Shown one piece after another: positions 1 through 7,961 of a stretch of DNA of 64,000 nucleotides (the first letter of the stretch is position 1; each line of letters opens with the position of its first letter). This DNA is from Paenibacillus timonensis (GTDB lineage Bacteria > Bacillota > Bacilli > Paenibacillales > Paenibacillaceae), in NCBI RefSeq assembly GCF_009725205.1, contig NZ_WNZY01000001.1, positions 310,001-374,000 of the forward strand, in the 5' to 3' direction. Below the pieces are notes generated by a model, which was given only the letters and a program-made list of their open reading frames with translations, was not told the origin of the DNA and made no database searches. The position numbers and the translations under genes are program-made.

Positions 1-1929
1 CTCTGCTATCGTCTCCGGATTGAATTGGATGCGCATTTGCGTACTGCTTAGTTTGCTAACGGTATATCCCACAGGGTTCAACGAATCCGTGAAATCACCG
101 GAAGGGGAGTAGAGCAACGTTGGACTGGATGGGAACGCCTCGCTCGGGAGCTCTTCGCTGAACGTTAGGGTGATGCTACCTTCTGCGTTATAAGTTGCAG
201 CGGTTACGGTTGGCGGAGTTTGGTCCGCCTTGATCATCAAGTCTTTACTCGCAATCAGGACGTCAAGGTTCAACAGATTGAATGTCAAAGCAACCTCGTC
301 ATTCTCTTCTAGAGCTTCGAGCGGTCGAATCACCACGCCCGTTGGCGACGGTTCGATTTCAACCAGTGGCGATGCGTTATCCAACTTGAGAGTGGCTACC
401 TCGACCTCTGTTTCTGGGTCAAAGACGGAGAAGACATAAGTGTCGGGGTGATATTCCAGTCTCTGAACGACATGATTTCGGGTCACTTGCACGAAATTAT
501 GGATATTTCTTAATTGATACTGATAGATCCCCGTGTCGGAATCGGTCAGCGTGACTTCGGCCCCTGATGCAAGTCCACTATTCAGGGCCAGCTTGGCTCC
601 TTCCGTCAGCTGAAGTTCCAGTTCAAATGGCACTTGGGTGCTTTTGAAGATGGAAATGGCTTCTCGGAGTGCGGCGGCTGCATTATTGAAGTCAGTGGGA
701 GTTGAGGTGGGATTGTTTAAAACACTTTGTGCGGCCATAATGGCTTGTCTCAAATCTTCAATGGAAATTCCAGGGTAGTTTCCGGGTTCTGCTCCTCCCG
801 TTGCGGTATTCACCAGGGTTTGAGCTTCCGTAACAAAGTCTTGCAAGCTTTTCAACAAGTCGAGGGTCGCGGAAGGTTCGGACACATTCCCCGCTGCATC
901 CACTGCATAAACCCGGTAAGTCCCGGCGGGAAGTCCAGTGGTTGGGATATTTGCGTTGATATTGGCCGAAGTGGCTATGACGCCGCGTCCGGAACTGAGA
1001 GAATCCAGCTCGGATTTCGTTCTTGGGGTGAAAGAGGCTGCGATCAGATAGAGAGCACCCGACTCGTTGCTTCGGGCAACCACAGTACCACCGCTTGTAA
1101 CGGGCGAAGAAGACACGAGTGTCACCGTCGGTGCAGTCGTATCAGGCTGAGGAGAACTGCTTCCTCCGCCGCTGCTTCCTCCAGAACTAGGTGTCGATGG
1201 TGTCGATGGAGTCGTCGGTGTCGTCGGTGTCGTAGGCTTGTCCGGCTGGGTTGGAGCGGGCGTATCGCCCGGGGAAGCTGGATTGCCGCCTTCGTTTTGC
1301 TTCTTGATTTCTTCCGATTTCTTCAGGAAGTTGCTGGCGACCAAGGCAACGGCTTGTCTTTCCGCCGTTCCGGTTGGGTTAAACTGACCATTCCCAGCGC
1401 CTGCGATTAAACCGAGTTCTACCGCTGCGCCCACCGCGTCCTTGGCATAATCGGCAATCTGGCCAGCATCGGAGAACTCCAGGTCGGCACCCTTGCCGGT
1501 GGAATCAACACCGAGGGCCCGCACGAAAATGACTGCCATATCCTGCCGCGATAAACTATTCCCAGTCCCAAATACACCATTACCATAACCGGTGATTAAG
1601 CCAGCTTTCGCAGCCGCTTCGACATATTTATATGCATAGTGACTTGTAGGAACATCCGTAAATGTCGTAGATGCCGGGACTTGATCCAACTCCAAACCCA
1701 GGGCTTTAGCAAGAATGATCGCGAAATCCTGTCGCTCGATCTTCCCTGAGGGATCGAATTTCCCATCTCCTTTCCCGTTAAGAATCCCCGCGTTGACCAG
1801 TTCTTGAATGGCCTCTTTCGCATAAGAACCATTGATGTCCGTCAAGTCGGTTGCTGCTTGGGCAGGCAACGCGATTGCACTGAGCAAGGCGGCGCTGGCC
1901 ATGACTTTGATATAAAGCTTTTTGTTCAT
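1..1929 (-). CDS. SLH-domain surface protein, 3' end cut by window edge
   Basis: Reading leftward from ATG at 1929 the frame stays open to base 1, so about 643 N-terminal residues are present and the C-terminus is missing. It starts with a signal peptide (MNKKLYIKVMASAALLSA..., cleavage near AQA-AT). Three S-layer homology repeats follow (about residues 26-200; motifs such as ITGYGNGVFG and IAGAGNGQFNP), then a Thr-Pro and Ser-Gly linker. After the linker come Ig-like/FIVAR-like segments; one near the window edge begins ADQTPPTVTAATYNAEGSI. SLH domains bind pyruvylated secondary cell-wall polymer, so the protein should be displayed on the cell wall. The site AAAGGGGAG lies 6 bases before the ATG. 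The function of the C-terminal modules cannot be judged from this fragment. Confidence 0.9.
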   Translation of the reverse strand, partial: MNKKLYIKVMASAALLSAIALPAQAATDLTDINGSYAKEAIQELVNAGILNGKGDGKFDPSGKIERQDFAIILAKALGLELDQVPASTTFTDVPTSHYAYKYVEAAAKAGLITGYGNGVFGTGNSLSRQDMAVIFVRALGVDSTGKGADLEFSDAGQIADYAKDAVGAAVELGLIAGAGNGQFNPTGTAERQAVALVASNFLKKSEEIKKQNEGGNPASPGDTPAPTQPDKPTTPTTPTTPSTPSTPSSGGSSGGGSSSPQPDTTAPTVTLVSSSPVTSGGTVVARSNESGALYLIAASFTPRTKSELDSLSSGRGVIATSANINANIPTTGLPAGTYRVYAVDAAGNVSEPSATLDLLKSLQDFVTEAQTLVNTATGGAEPGNYPGISIEDLRQAIMAAQSVLNNPTSTPTDFNNAAAALREAISIFKSTQVPFELELQLTEGAKLALNSGLASGAEVTLTDSDTGIYQYQLRNIHNFVQVTRNHVVQRLEYHPDTYVFSVFDPETEVEVATLKLDNASPLVEIEPSPTGVVIRPLEALEENDEVALTFNLLNLDVLIASKDLMIKADQTPPTVTAATYNAEGSITLTFSEELPSEAFPSSPTLLYSPSGDFTDSLNPVGYTVSKLSSTQMRIQFNPETIAE

Positions 1930-1991
1930 TAATACTCCCCTTTCATTCCCTGAAGATTTACCATGAAGTCTCAATATTTGTCTAAAAATAA

Positions 1992-2021
1992 TATATATTA
2001 AATTTGAAATCATGCAATCAA
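1992..2021 (-). promoter_or_regulatory. candidate sigma-A promoter of the SLH gene
   Basis: On the minus strand TTGATT (2016-2021) is followed after 18 bases by TATATA (1992-1997), about 60 bases upstream of the SLH start. The stretch is very A/T-rich, so other -10 placements are possible. Confidence 0.4.
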
Positions 2022-2048
2022 ATTTTGATCCATCTATTTGCGAGCACT

Positions 2049-2079
2049 AAAAAAGCCCTACTGCGAGAGGCAGAAGGGC
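2049..2079 (-). terminator. rho-independent terminator after malic enzyme
   Basis: On the minus strand a 10-position stem (GCCCTTCTGC / GCAGTAGGGC, one T-T mismatch) with loop CTCTC is followed by six T residues. It ends the proline/glutamate catabolic block before the SLH gene. Confidence 0.85.
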
Positions 2080-2123
2080 ATAAAGGGGAAGAAGAAGGAG
2101 AGGGGGCCTCTAACGAACTATCG

Positions 2124-3527
2124 TTATCGGAAATCCGGCGGAACCCGCCGGGCCACGCCAGTGGCAATGGCCGCCTCAATGACCGCTTTACGCACAAGCG
2201 GAACGACCTGATCATTAAAAATACTCGGAATAATATATTGCTCATTCCGCTCTTCGTCCGTGACGGCGGAGGCGATAGCCTCCGCGGCGGCCAGCTTCAT
2301 CGCTTCGTTGACCACACGCGCCCGGCAATCCAAAGCGCCTCGGAACACGCCGGGGAACACGAGCACGTTGTTGATCTGGTTCGGGTAATCGCTCCGTCCG
2401 GTCGCAAATACGGCCGCATGCGCCAACCCTACCTCGGGATCCACCTCGGGCTGCGGGTTGGCGAGCGCAAACACGATGGGCTGCTCGTTCATGGACCGGA
2501 GGTGTTCACCGTTCAGCAGGCCGCCTGCCGAAACGCCGATGAACACATCGGCACCGGGCAGGATGTCTTGCAGCGAGCCGGGCTGACTTTCCACCTGCGG
2601 CTGCTCGGCCAGCCATTGCCACATCGGATAGCGGTACGTTCCGCCTCGGACAATCGCCCCCTCCTTGTCCACCGGGGCGAGCTTCGTCACGCCGGCAGCG
2701 AGCAGCATTTTGCATATGGAGACACCCGCTGCGCCGACACCGCTCACCACGACCCGAACTTCGGATATCGACTTACCGATGACCTTTAGCGCGTTGATCA
2801 ACCCCGCGATCACGACAACCGCCGTTCCGTGCTGATCGTCATGGAAGACTGGGATGTCCAGCTCTTCCGCGAGCCGCTGCTCAATTTCGAAGCACCGCGG
2901 TGAGCTGATATCCTCCAGATTAATTCCGCCAAAAATCGGGCTAACCGCTTTAATGGTACGAATGATCTCCTCCGTATCGCTCGTATCGAGGCAGAGCGGG
3001 AACGCATCGACCCCGGCGAGCTGCTTGAACAGCATCGCCTTGCCCTCCATCACCGGCGCAGCCGCGTACGGGCCAATATCGCCGAGCCCCAGCACGGCAG
3101 TGCCGTCCGTGATGACCGCCACGGTGTTGCGCTTGATCGTCAGCGAGAACGCCTTATTCTGGCTCTCGTGAATTGCCGTGCAGACTTTGGCGACCCCTGG
3201 TGTGTACACCTGCGACAGATCGTCGCGGTTACGAATGGGCATCGTTGGCTCAATCGTGATCTTTCCGCCGAGATGCATGAGGAACGTGCGATCGGAGACG
3301 TTGATCAGCCGGACGCCATGCAGCTTGCGCAGCGCCTTAACAAAATCCGTTTCCTCCCGATCTCCGGTATCGACGGTAATGTCGCGCACCGAAGACCCTT
3401 TGGCCGAGGAGATGACATCGATCGACGTAATATCGCCTCCTGCACCGCTCACCGCAGCGGCAACATCACCGAAGCTGGCCTGCTTATGGTCGAGCTCCAA
3501 CCGGATAATAATTAATGTACGTGCCAT
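2124..3527 (-). CDS. NAD(P)-dependent malic enzyme with N-terminal ACT domain
   Basis: This 467-residue protein should oxidatively decarboxylate malate to pyruvate in the cytoplasm. An ACT-like regulatory domain occupies about residues 1-80. The malic enzyme core follows, with YTPGVA at 108-113, TDGTAVLGLGDIGP at 140-153, the metal-binding EDI at 205-207 and HDDQHGTA at 229-236. The dinucleotide fold GVGAAGVS is at 263-270. The ATG lies 3 bases after the glutamate dehydrogenase stop, so the two are co-transcribed. That pairing suggests pyruvate is drawn from the TCA cycle when glutamate carbon enters as 2-oxoglutarate. Cofactor preference (NAD or NADP) cannot be read with certainty. Malolactic-type activity in the same family is a less likely alternative. 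Confidence 0.9.
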   Translation of the reverse strand: MARTLIIIRLELDHKQASFGDVAAAVSGAGGDITSIDVISSAKGSSVRDITVDTGDREETDFVKALRKLHGVRLINVSDRTFLMHLGGKITIEPTMPIRNRDDLSQVYTPGVAKVCTAIHESQNKAFSLTIKRNTVAVITDGTAVLGLGDIGPYAAAPVMEGKAMLFKQLAGVDAFPLCLDTSDTEEIIRTIKAVSPIFGGINLEDISSPRCFEIEQRLAEELDIPVFHDDQHGTAVVVIAGLINALKVIGKSISEVRVVVSGVGAAGVSICKMLLAAGVTKLAPVDKEGAIVRGGTYRYPMWQWLAEQPQVESQPGSLQDILPGADVFIGVSAGGLLNGEHLRSMNEQPIVFALANPQPEVDPEVGLAHAAVFATGRSDYPNQINNVLVFPGVFRGALDCRARVVNEAMKLAAAEAIASAVTDEERNEQYIIPSIFNDQVVPLVRKAVIEAAIATGVARRVPPDFR

Positions 3528-3530
3528 TGC

Positions 3531-4799
3531 TTAAATCCACCCCCGCCATTTAACCGCTTCAGTCATTCGCTTCAGCCCAACGATATACGCGGCGAGACGC
3601 ATGTTCACCCGGCGAGTTGCCGAGGTCTGATAGACCTTGTGAAAAGCGTCCACCAGCAGTTGCTCCAGCTTCGCGTTCACTTCCTCAAGCGGCCAGTAGT
3701 AACCCTGATTATTTTGCACCCATTCAAAATAGGATACGACCACGCCGCCCGCACTCGCTAGGACATCCGGCACAATCAGAACCCCGCGGTTGGACAAAAT
3801 TTCGGTTGCCGCATAGGTCGTTGGCCCATTGGCCGCCTCAACGATCAGCTTCGCTTGGATGTTCGGGGCATTTTGCTCGGTGAGCTGGTTCTCGATCGCT
3901 GCGGGTACGAGGATATCGCATTCCTTCACGAGTAGTTCCTGATTCGTGATCCGGTTAGGATAGAGGTGGGTTACCGCGCCAAAAGAGTCACGCCGATCCA
4001 GCAGCTCGAGAATATCGAGCCCATTCGGATCGTATAGCGCGCCTCGAGCATCGGCAATGCCAACGATGACCGCCCCGGCGTCGTGCAGAAACTTCGCCAG
4101 GTAGCTACCGGCATTGCCGAAGCCCTGGATGATGATACGCGAGCCGCTCACCTCCATGCCGGCCATTTTTGCGGCCTCCTTCAGCACGATGGTCACGCCG
4201 AGCGCCGTCGACGATTCCCGCCCATAGGAACCGCCAAGCACCAGCGGTTTTCCGGTAATGAAGCTAGGCGAGTCGAATTCGCGGATCCGGCTATACTCGT
4301 CCATCATCCAGGCCATCACCTGCGAGTTGGTGTACACATCAGGCGCCGGGATATCCTTGGCCGGCCCAACCATCTGGCTGATCGCCCGGACATACCCGCG
4401 GCTTAACGCTTCGAGTTCCCGCATCGACATCGTCCGCGGGTCGCAGGCGACCCCGCCTTTGCCGCCGCCGTAGGGCAGCGCCACGATGCCGCACTTGATG
4501 CTCATCCACATCGACAACGCCTTCACTTCCTCGGCCGTGACATCGGGGTGGAACCGCACGCCGCCTTTGGTCGGCCCGATCGCGTCATTGTGCTGCGCGC
4601 GGTACCCGGTAAACACTTGAACCGAGCCATCGTCCATCTTCACTGGAATGCGCACGGTCAACATCCGCAGCGGCTCCTTGAGCAGGTCGAACATGGCCGG
4701 TGGCTCGTTCATGGTCTCCAGCGCCATCCGGATGACCTGCTGGGTGCCGGTCAAGACGTCCGTATTTTCCGAAAGTTTGCGTTTCCCGTTCATGATCAT
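3531..4799 (-). CDS. gudB: glutamate dehydrogenase (RocG/GudB type)
   Basis: The 422-residue protein matches catabolic NAD-dependent glutamate dehydrogenases, which deaminate glutamate to 2-oxoglutarate and ammonium. The substrate site is visible as GPTKGGVRFHP (75-85), the catalytic Lys in PYGGGKGG (Lys114) and Asp154 in PAPDVYTN. The NAD fold follows near residue 225 (QGFGNAGSYLA). The start at 4799 has GAAGAAGGG 6 bases upstream; the ATG two codons on is a possible alternative. It is followed immediately by malic enzyme. P5C dehydrogenase lies upstream across a 414-bp repeat-bearing gap, so gudB may have its own promoter. RocG and GudB cannot be told apart here. Confidence 0.93.
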   Translation of the reverse strand: MIMNGKRKLSENTDVLTGTQQVIRMALETMNEPPAMFDLLKEPLRMLTVRIPVKMDDGSVQVFTGYRAQHNDAIGPTKGGVRFHPDVTAEEVKALSMWMSIKCGIVALPYGGGKGGVACDPRTMSMRELEALSRGYVRAISQMVGPAKDIPAPDVYTNSQVMAWMMDEYSRIREFDSPSFITGKPLVLGGSYGRESSTALGVTIVLKEAAKMAGMEVSGSRIIIQGFGNAGSYLAKFLHDAGAVIVGIADARGALYDPNGLDILELLDRRDSFGAVTHLYPNRITNQELLVKECDILVPAAIENQLTEQNAPNIQAKLIVEAANGPTTYAATEILSNRGVLIVPDVLASAGGVVVSYFEWVQNNQGYYWPLEEVNAKLEQLLVDAFHKVYQTSATRRVNMRLAAYIVGLKRMTEAVKWRGWI

Positions 4800-4870
4800 G
4801 GGTTACCCTTCTTCCGTCCCGTGTTGGGGCAATTTTTAAGGTGGTTCAGCAAACAGCTCATTGCCATGAA

Positions 4871-5060
4871 GTCTACTAACTCGCTGTTGGAGCTCTAGCG
4901 CTTGCCATAAATCTTAGGTTTGCTAACTTGCCGCCGTAGCTCTAACGCTTGCCATAAATCATAAGTCTGCTAACTCGCCGCCGTAGCTCTAACGCTTATC
5001 ACAAACCTTAAACCGACTAAAATCGCCGCTTCGCGATTCTAACGCTGATCGCAGAGCTTA
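4871..5060. repeat. degenerate 47-bp direct repeat, four units
   Basis: Units start at 4871, 4918, 4965 and 5012. The first three are each exactly 47 bp; the last is about 49 bp and more diverged. The core reads GCTCTAACGCTTGCCATAAA with variants. An inverted copy of the core (AGCGTTAGA) appears at about 5166. The repeats occupy much of the 414-bp gap between the glutamate dehydrogenase start and the P5C dehydrogenase stop. No gene is seen in the gap. Confidence 0.8.
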
Positions 5061-5213
5061 TTGCTCGATTTTGCAGGCGAATATAGGTGTTTTCGCTGAA
5101 ATAGTGTGTCTCAGCGTCGTTAGAATATTTGTTGGGCCGAAATTGCCACAATAGCGTTCCTCATCAGCGTTAGAGCAGGGGCACCGGGTAAGCGGCTAGT
5201 GAGTAGGGGGTTC

Positions 5214-6785
5214 CTACAGTTTGCGCGAAGTCAGCTTGGCTTGGGTGAACAGCAGCAGGTAGTCGTAGCCGCCGGCTTTCGAGTCAGTTCCCGACAGATT
5301 AAAGCCGCCGAACGGGTGGGCGCCGACCAACGCCCCTGTGCATTTGCGGTTGATGTACAGGTTGCCGCAGTGCATCGTTTCCAGCGCTTCACCAATCCGA
5401 TCCTCCTCCCGGGAAAAGAACGCCCCCGTCAGCCCAAACTCGGTGTCGTTGTACATCGCGATTGCCTCACGCCAATCCTTCGCTTTACCGATAGCCAGCA
5501 CGGGCCCGAAGATCTCCTCCTGCATGATACGGGCCTTGCCAGCAACGCCGGCGAACACGGTGGGTTCGATGTAGTAGCCGTTACCTTCGGCTTGCCGCCC
5601 CCCGGCGAGCAGTTGCCCTTCCTGTTTGCCAATCTCGATGTAATCGAGGATTTTGCGGAAGGAAGCTTCATCAATCACCGGTCCGACCGCCTTATTCTCC
5701 TCGGGTAAGCCGATCTCAAGCTCCTTCGTGAATCGCACGACTTTCTCCACGACTTCGTCATGGACGGACTCTACGATTAAAGCACGCGAACCGGCGGAGC
5801 ATTTTTGCCCCTGGTAGCCAAAAGCCGAAGCGACGATCGCCTGCGCAGCCGCATCCAAGTCCGCGGTTTCATCGACGACGATGCCGTCTTTCCCGCCCAT
5901 TTCGGCGACGAGCCGCTTGATCCAAATTTGCCCGGAGGCCGTCTCAGCCGCCAATTTGCTGATGCGAAGCCCAACCTCCTTCGAGCCGGTGAAGCTAATG
6001 AACCGGGTTTTCGGGTGCGTGGTCAGATAATCGCCAACCTCGGCGCCGCTGCCTGGTATAAAGTTCAGCACCCCGGCCGGTAACCCGACTTCCTCCATTA
6101 AAGTGGCAAACTTGTAGGCAATGACCGGTGTGTTGGAGGCGGGCTTGAGCAGCACGGTATTCCCGGCAACAATCGCCGCCGAGGTCATGCCAACGCAGAT
6201 CGCCAGAGGGAAATTCCAAGGCGGAATGATGACACCCACGCCCAGCGGGATGTAGGTCAACCGATTATGCTCCCCAGGGACCGGAGTCAGCGGCATCGTT
6301 TCGTTGATCTCGCTCAGACGGATCATTTCGCGCGCGTAGAAATTCAGGAAGTCGATCGCTTCCGCCGTATCGGCGTCGGCCTCCGCGTAGTTCTTGCCGG
6401 CTTCCAGGACCATCATGGCGGAGAACTCGTGTTTCCGCTCGGTCATGAGCGCGGCGGCCTTCAGCAGGTACTGCGCGCGTTCGCGGGGAGTGACCTTTTT
6501 CCATGACTCAAACGTATCGAGAGCAGCCTGCATGGCTTGCTCGGCCAGCTCCCGATCGGCTTTGCTGACCCATCCCATCGTTTCATCGAGATTGCCGGGG
6601 TTGATCGAGCGGATTTTTGCATCCGTAAAAATATCTCTGCCGCCGATCCTCAACGGGATCTCCCGTCCCAGCTCTTCCGATTTCATGCGGGAGATTGCTT
6701 CCTCCATCGCCAGCAGGGCCGACTTCTGACGGAAGTCAGTAAACGGTTCGTTGCGGAAATCTTCCAGTTTTGCCATTGTGCTCAT
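5214..6785 (-). CDS. rocA: L-glutamate gamma-semialdehyde (P5C) dehydrogenase
   Basis: This 523-residue aldehyde dehydrogenase oxidises glutamate semialdehyde, formed spontaneously from pyrroline-5-carboxylate, to glutamate with NAD. Visible residues are Asn191 in PPWNF, FTGSKEVG at 265-272, the general base Glu295 in VAEMGGKDG and the nucleophile Cys329 in QGQKCSAG. The length matches RocA/PutC of bacilli (about 515). AAAGGAG sits 8 bases before the ATG. It follows proline dehydrogenase by 32 bp on the same strand and so takes that enzyme's product. With the downstream glutamate dehydrogenase it completes proline to 2-oxoglutarate. Confidence 0.95.
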   Translation of the reverse strand: MSTMAKLEDFRNEPFTDFRQKSALLAMEEAISRMKSEELGREIPLRIGGRDIFTDAKIRSINPGNLDETMGWVSKADRELAEQAMQAALDTFESWKKVTPRERAQYLLKAAALMTERKHEFSAMMVLEAGKNYAEADADTAEAIDFLNFYAREMIRLSEINETMPLTPVPGEHNRLTYIPLGVGVIIPPWNFPLAICVGMTSAAIVAGNTVLLKPASNTPVIAYKFATLMEEVGLPAGVLNFIPGSGAEVGDYLTTHPKTRFISFTGSKEVGLRISKLAAETASGQIWIKRLVAEMGGKDGIVVDETADLDAAAQAIVASAFGYQGQKCSAGSRALIVESVHDEVVEKVVRFTKELEIGLPEENKAVGPVIDEASFRKILDYIEIGKQEGQLLAGGRQAEGNGYYIEPTVFAGVAGKARIMQEEIFGPVLAIGKAKDWREAIAMYNDTEFGLTGAFFSREEDRIGEALETMHCGNLYINRKCTGALVGAHPFGGFNLSGTDSKAGGYDYLLLFTQAKLTSRKL

Positions 6786-6817
6786 AGGGCGTGCTCCTTT
6801 ACGGGTGGATTTTCGGA

Positions 6818-7732
6818 TTACTTAAATAAGTTCTTCAACACAAACCACACATTGGCGGGACGCTCGGCGAGGCGGCGCATAAAGTAACCAAACCAGTCGC
6901 TGCCAAAAGGGACGTACACGCGCACCCTATAACCTTCGTGGACGAGCGTAAGCTGCAAATCCTCGCGGATCCCATACAGCATTTGAAATTCGTAGCGGTG
7001 CGGCGGAACAGCGAATTCTTGAATCGTTTGCTTGGCATAGTCGATGATCTGGGAGTCATGGGTTGCAATGGCGGCATAACCGCCGTTCTTGAGGTGGGTA
7101 GAAATGAGGCGTTTGAAATTTTCGTCGACGTCCGGCTTGGCCGGATAGGCGACCGTAGGCGATTCCTTGTAGGCCCCTTTAACGAGGCGAAGGTTGGGCT
7201 TCAAGGACTTGAGCTCTTCGATGTCGTCTAGGGAGCGATAAAGATAAGCTTGGATGACGATACCTACGTTATCGATTTGCTCGCGCAGGCGTTTGTAGAG
7301 GGAGATCGTTTTTTCACATTGGGCAAAATCCTCCATATCGATGCGTACGAACAAGCCGTGCAAGCGAGCCCTGTTCAAGATCGTGGTCAGGTTGTTCAGA
7401 CATATCTGTTCACTGATCCCAAGCCCCAGCGATGTGAGCTTCAGCGAGAGGTTGGCTTTAACGCCGGCATCGGCGATGGCATCTAGCGTCTTCAGGCACA
7501 TCCGCGTAGACAGTTCAGCTTCGGCCTCCGTGGAGACGAATTCGCCGAGATGATCGAGGGTGGCCTCTCGGCCGGTCGCATTCAGCGCGCGCACTGCATC
7601 GATCGCACCTTCGATGGTCTCCCCGGCCACAAACCGGCCGGCACCGAAGCGGAGGCCGTATCGGCGAGCCATGCGGCCCACGGATTGGCTTTTGGCGAAG
7701 GATTGAAACAGGGTTCGGAGTAACGCATCCAT
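6818..7732 (-). CDS. putB: proline dehydrogenase
   Basis: The 304-residue flavoenzyme of the monofunctional PutB/FadM group should oxidise proline to pyrroline-5-carboxylate and pass electrons to quinone. Family signatures include the FAD-site segment RLVKGAYKE, ATHDSQ, FQMLYGIR and a C-terminal segment VYVPFGSDWFGYFMRRLAER. The open frame extends to 7840, but that part is A/T-rich and does not look like protein. The ATG at 7732 (MDALLRTLF) aligns with the N-terminus I recall for Bacillus PutB; 7738 is an equally supportable ATG, since GGAAAAGG serves either. The 5' region carries palindromes that may be regulatory sites shared with the divergent regulator. Confidence 0.93.
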   Translation of the reverse strand: MDALLRTLFQSFAKSQSVGRMARRYGLRFGAGRFVAGETIEGAIDAVRALNATGREATLDHLGEFVSTEAEAELSTRMCLKTLDAIADAGVKANLSLKLTSLGLGISEQICLNNLTTILNRARLHGLFVRIDMEDFAQCEKTISLYKRLREQIDNVGIVIQAYLYRSLDDIEELKSLKPNLRLVKGAYKESPTVAYPAKPDVDENFKRLISTHLKNGGYAAIATHDSQIIDYAKQTIQEFAVPPHRYEFQMLYGIREDLQLTLVHEGYRVRVYVPFGSDWFGYFMRRLAERPANVWFVLKNLFK

Positions 7733-7843
7733 AGGCATCCATCCTTTTCCATTTCTCATTGTACACAAAATATACAATATTTTAGATTTTTGAACAATAT
7801 AAATTGAAAAAATGAACAAAAAAGTTTTTAAGTATCGCAAATA

Positions 7844-7859
7844 TGTTCACTATTGAACA
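7844..7859. promoter_or_regulatory. perfect palindrome, candidate operator
   Basis: TGTTCA (7844-7849), CTAT, TGAACA (7854-7859) is a perfect 6-bp inverted repeat between divergent putB and the regulator gene. Single TGAACA half-sites also occur at 7791 and 7813. A related site overlaps the regulator start. Confidence 0.5.
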
Positions 7860-7889
7860 CTTTCATAATAAATTAGTATGTATCTTTAG

Positions 7890-7906
7890 GGTTGGAATAT
7901 TGAACC
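7890..7906. promoter_or_regulatory. degenerate third copy of the TGTTCA-type palindrome
   Basis: GGTTGGAATATTGAACC shares the right half TATTGAAC with the site at 7844 and has GGTT/AACC outer pairing. The left half is poorly matched, so this is tentative. Confidence 0.3.
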
Positions 7907-7961
7907 CCGCCTGCTTTCGTGTTAGATTTACAAGTAAAATTTCACAACGTGCGAGGTAATT

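Noticed and set aside
6818..7840. Extended 340-residue proline dehydrogenase starting at 7840
   Set aside because: The extra N-terminus is A/T-rich, lacks a ribosome site and has no counterpart in the family; it overlaps likely promoter DNA.
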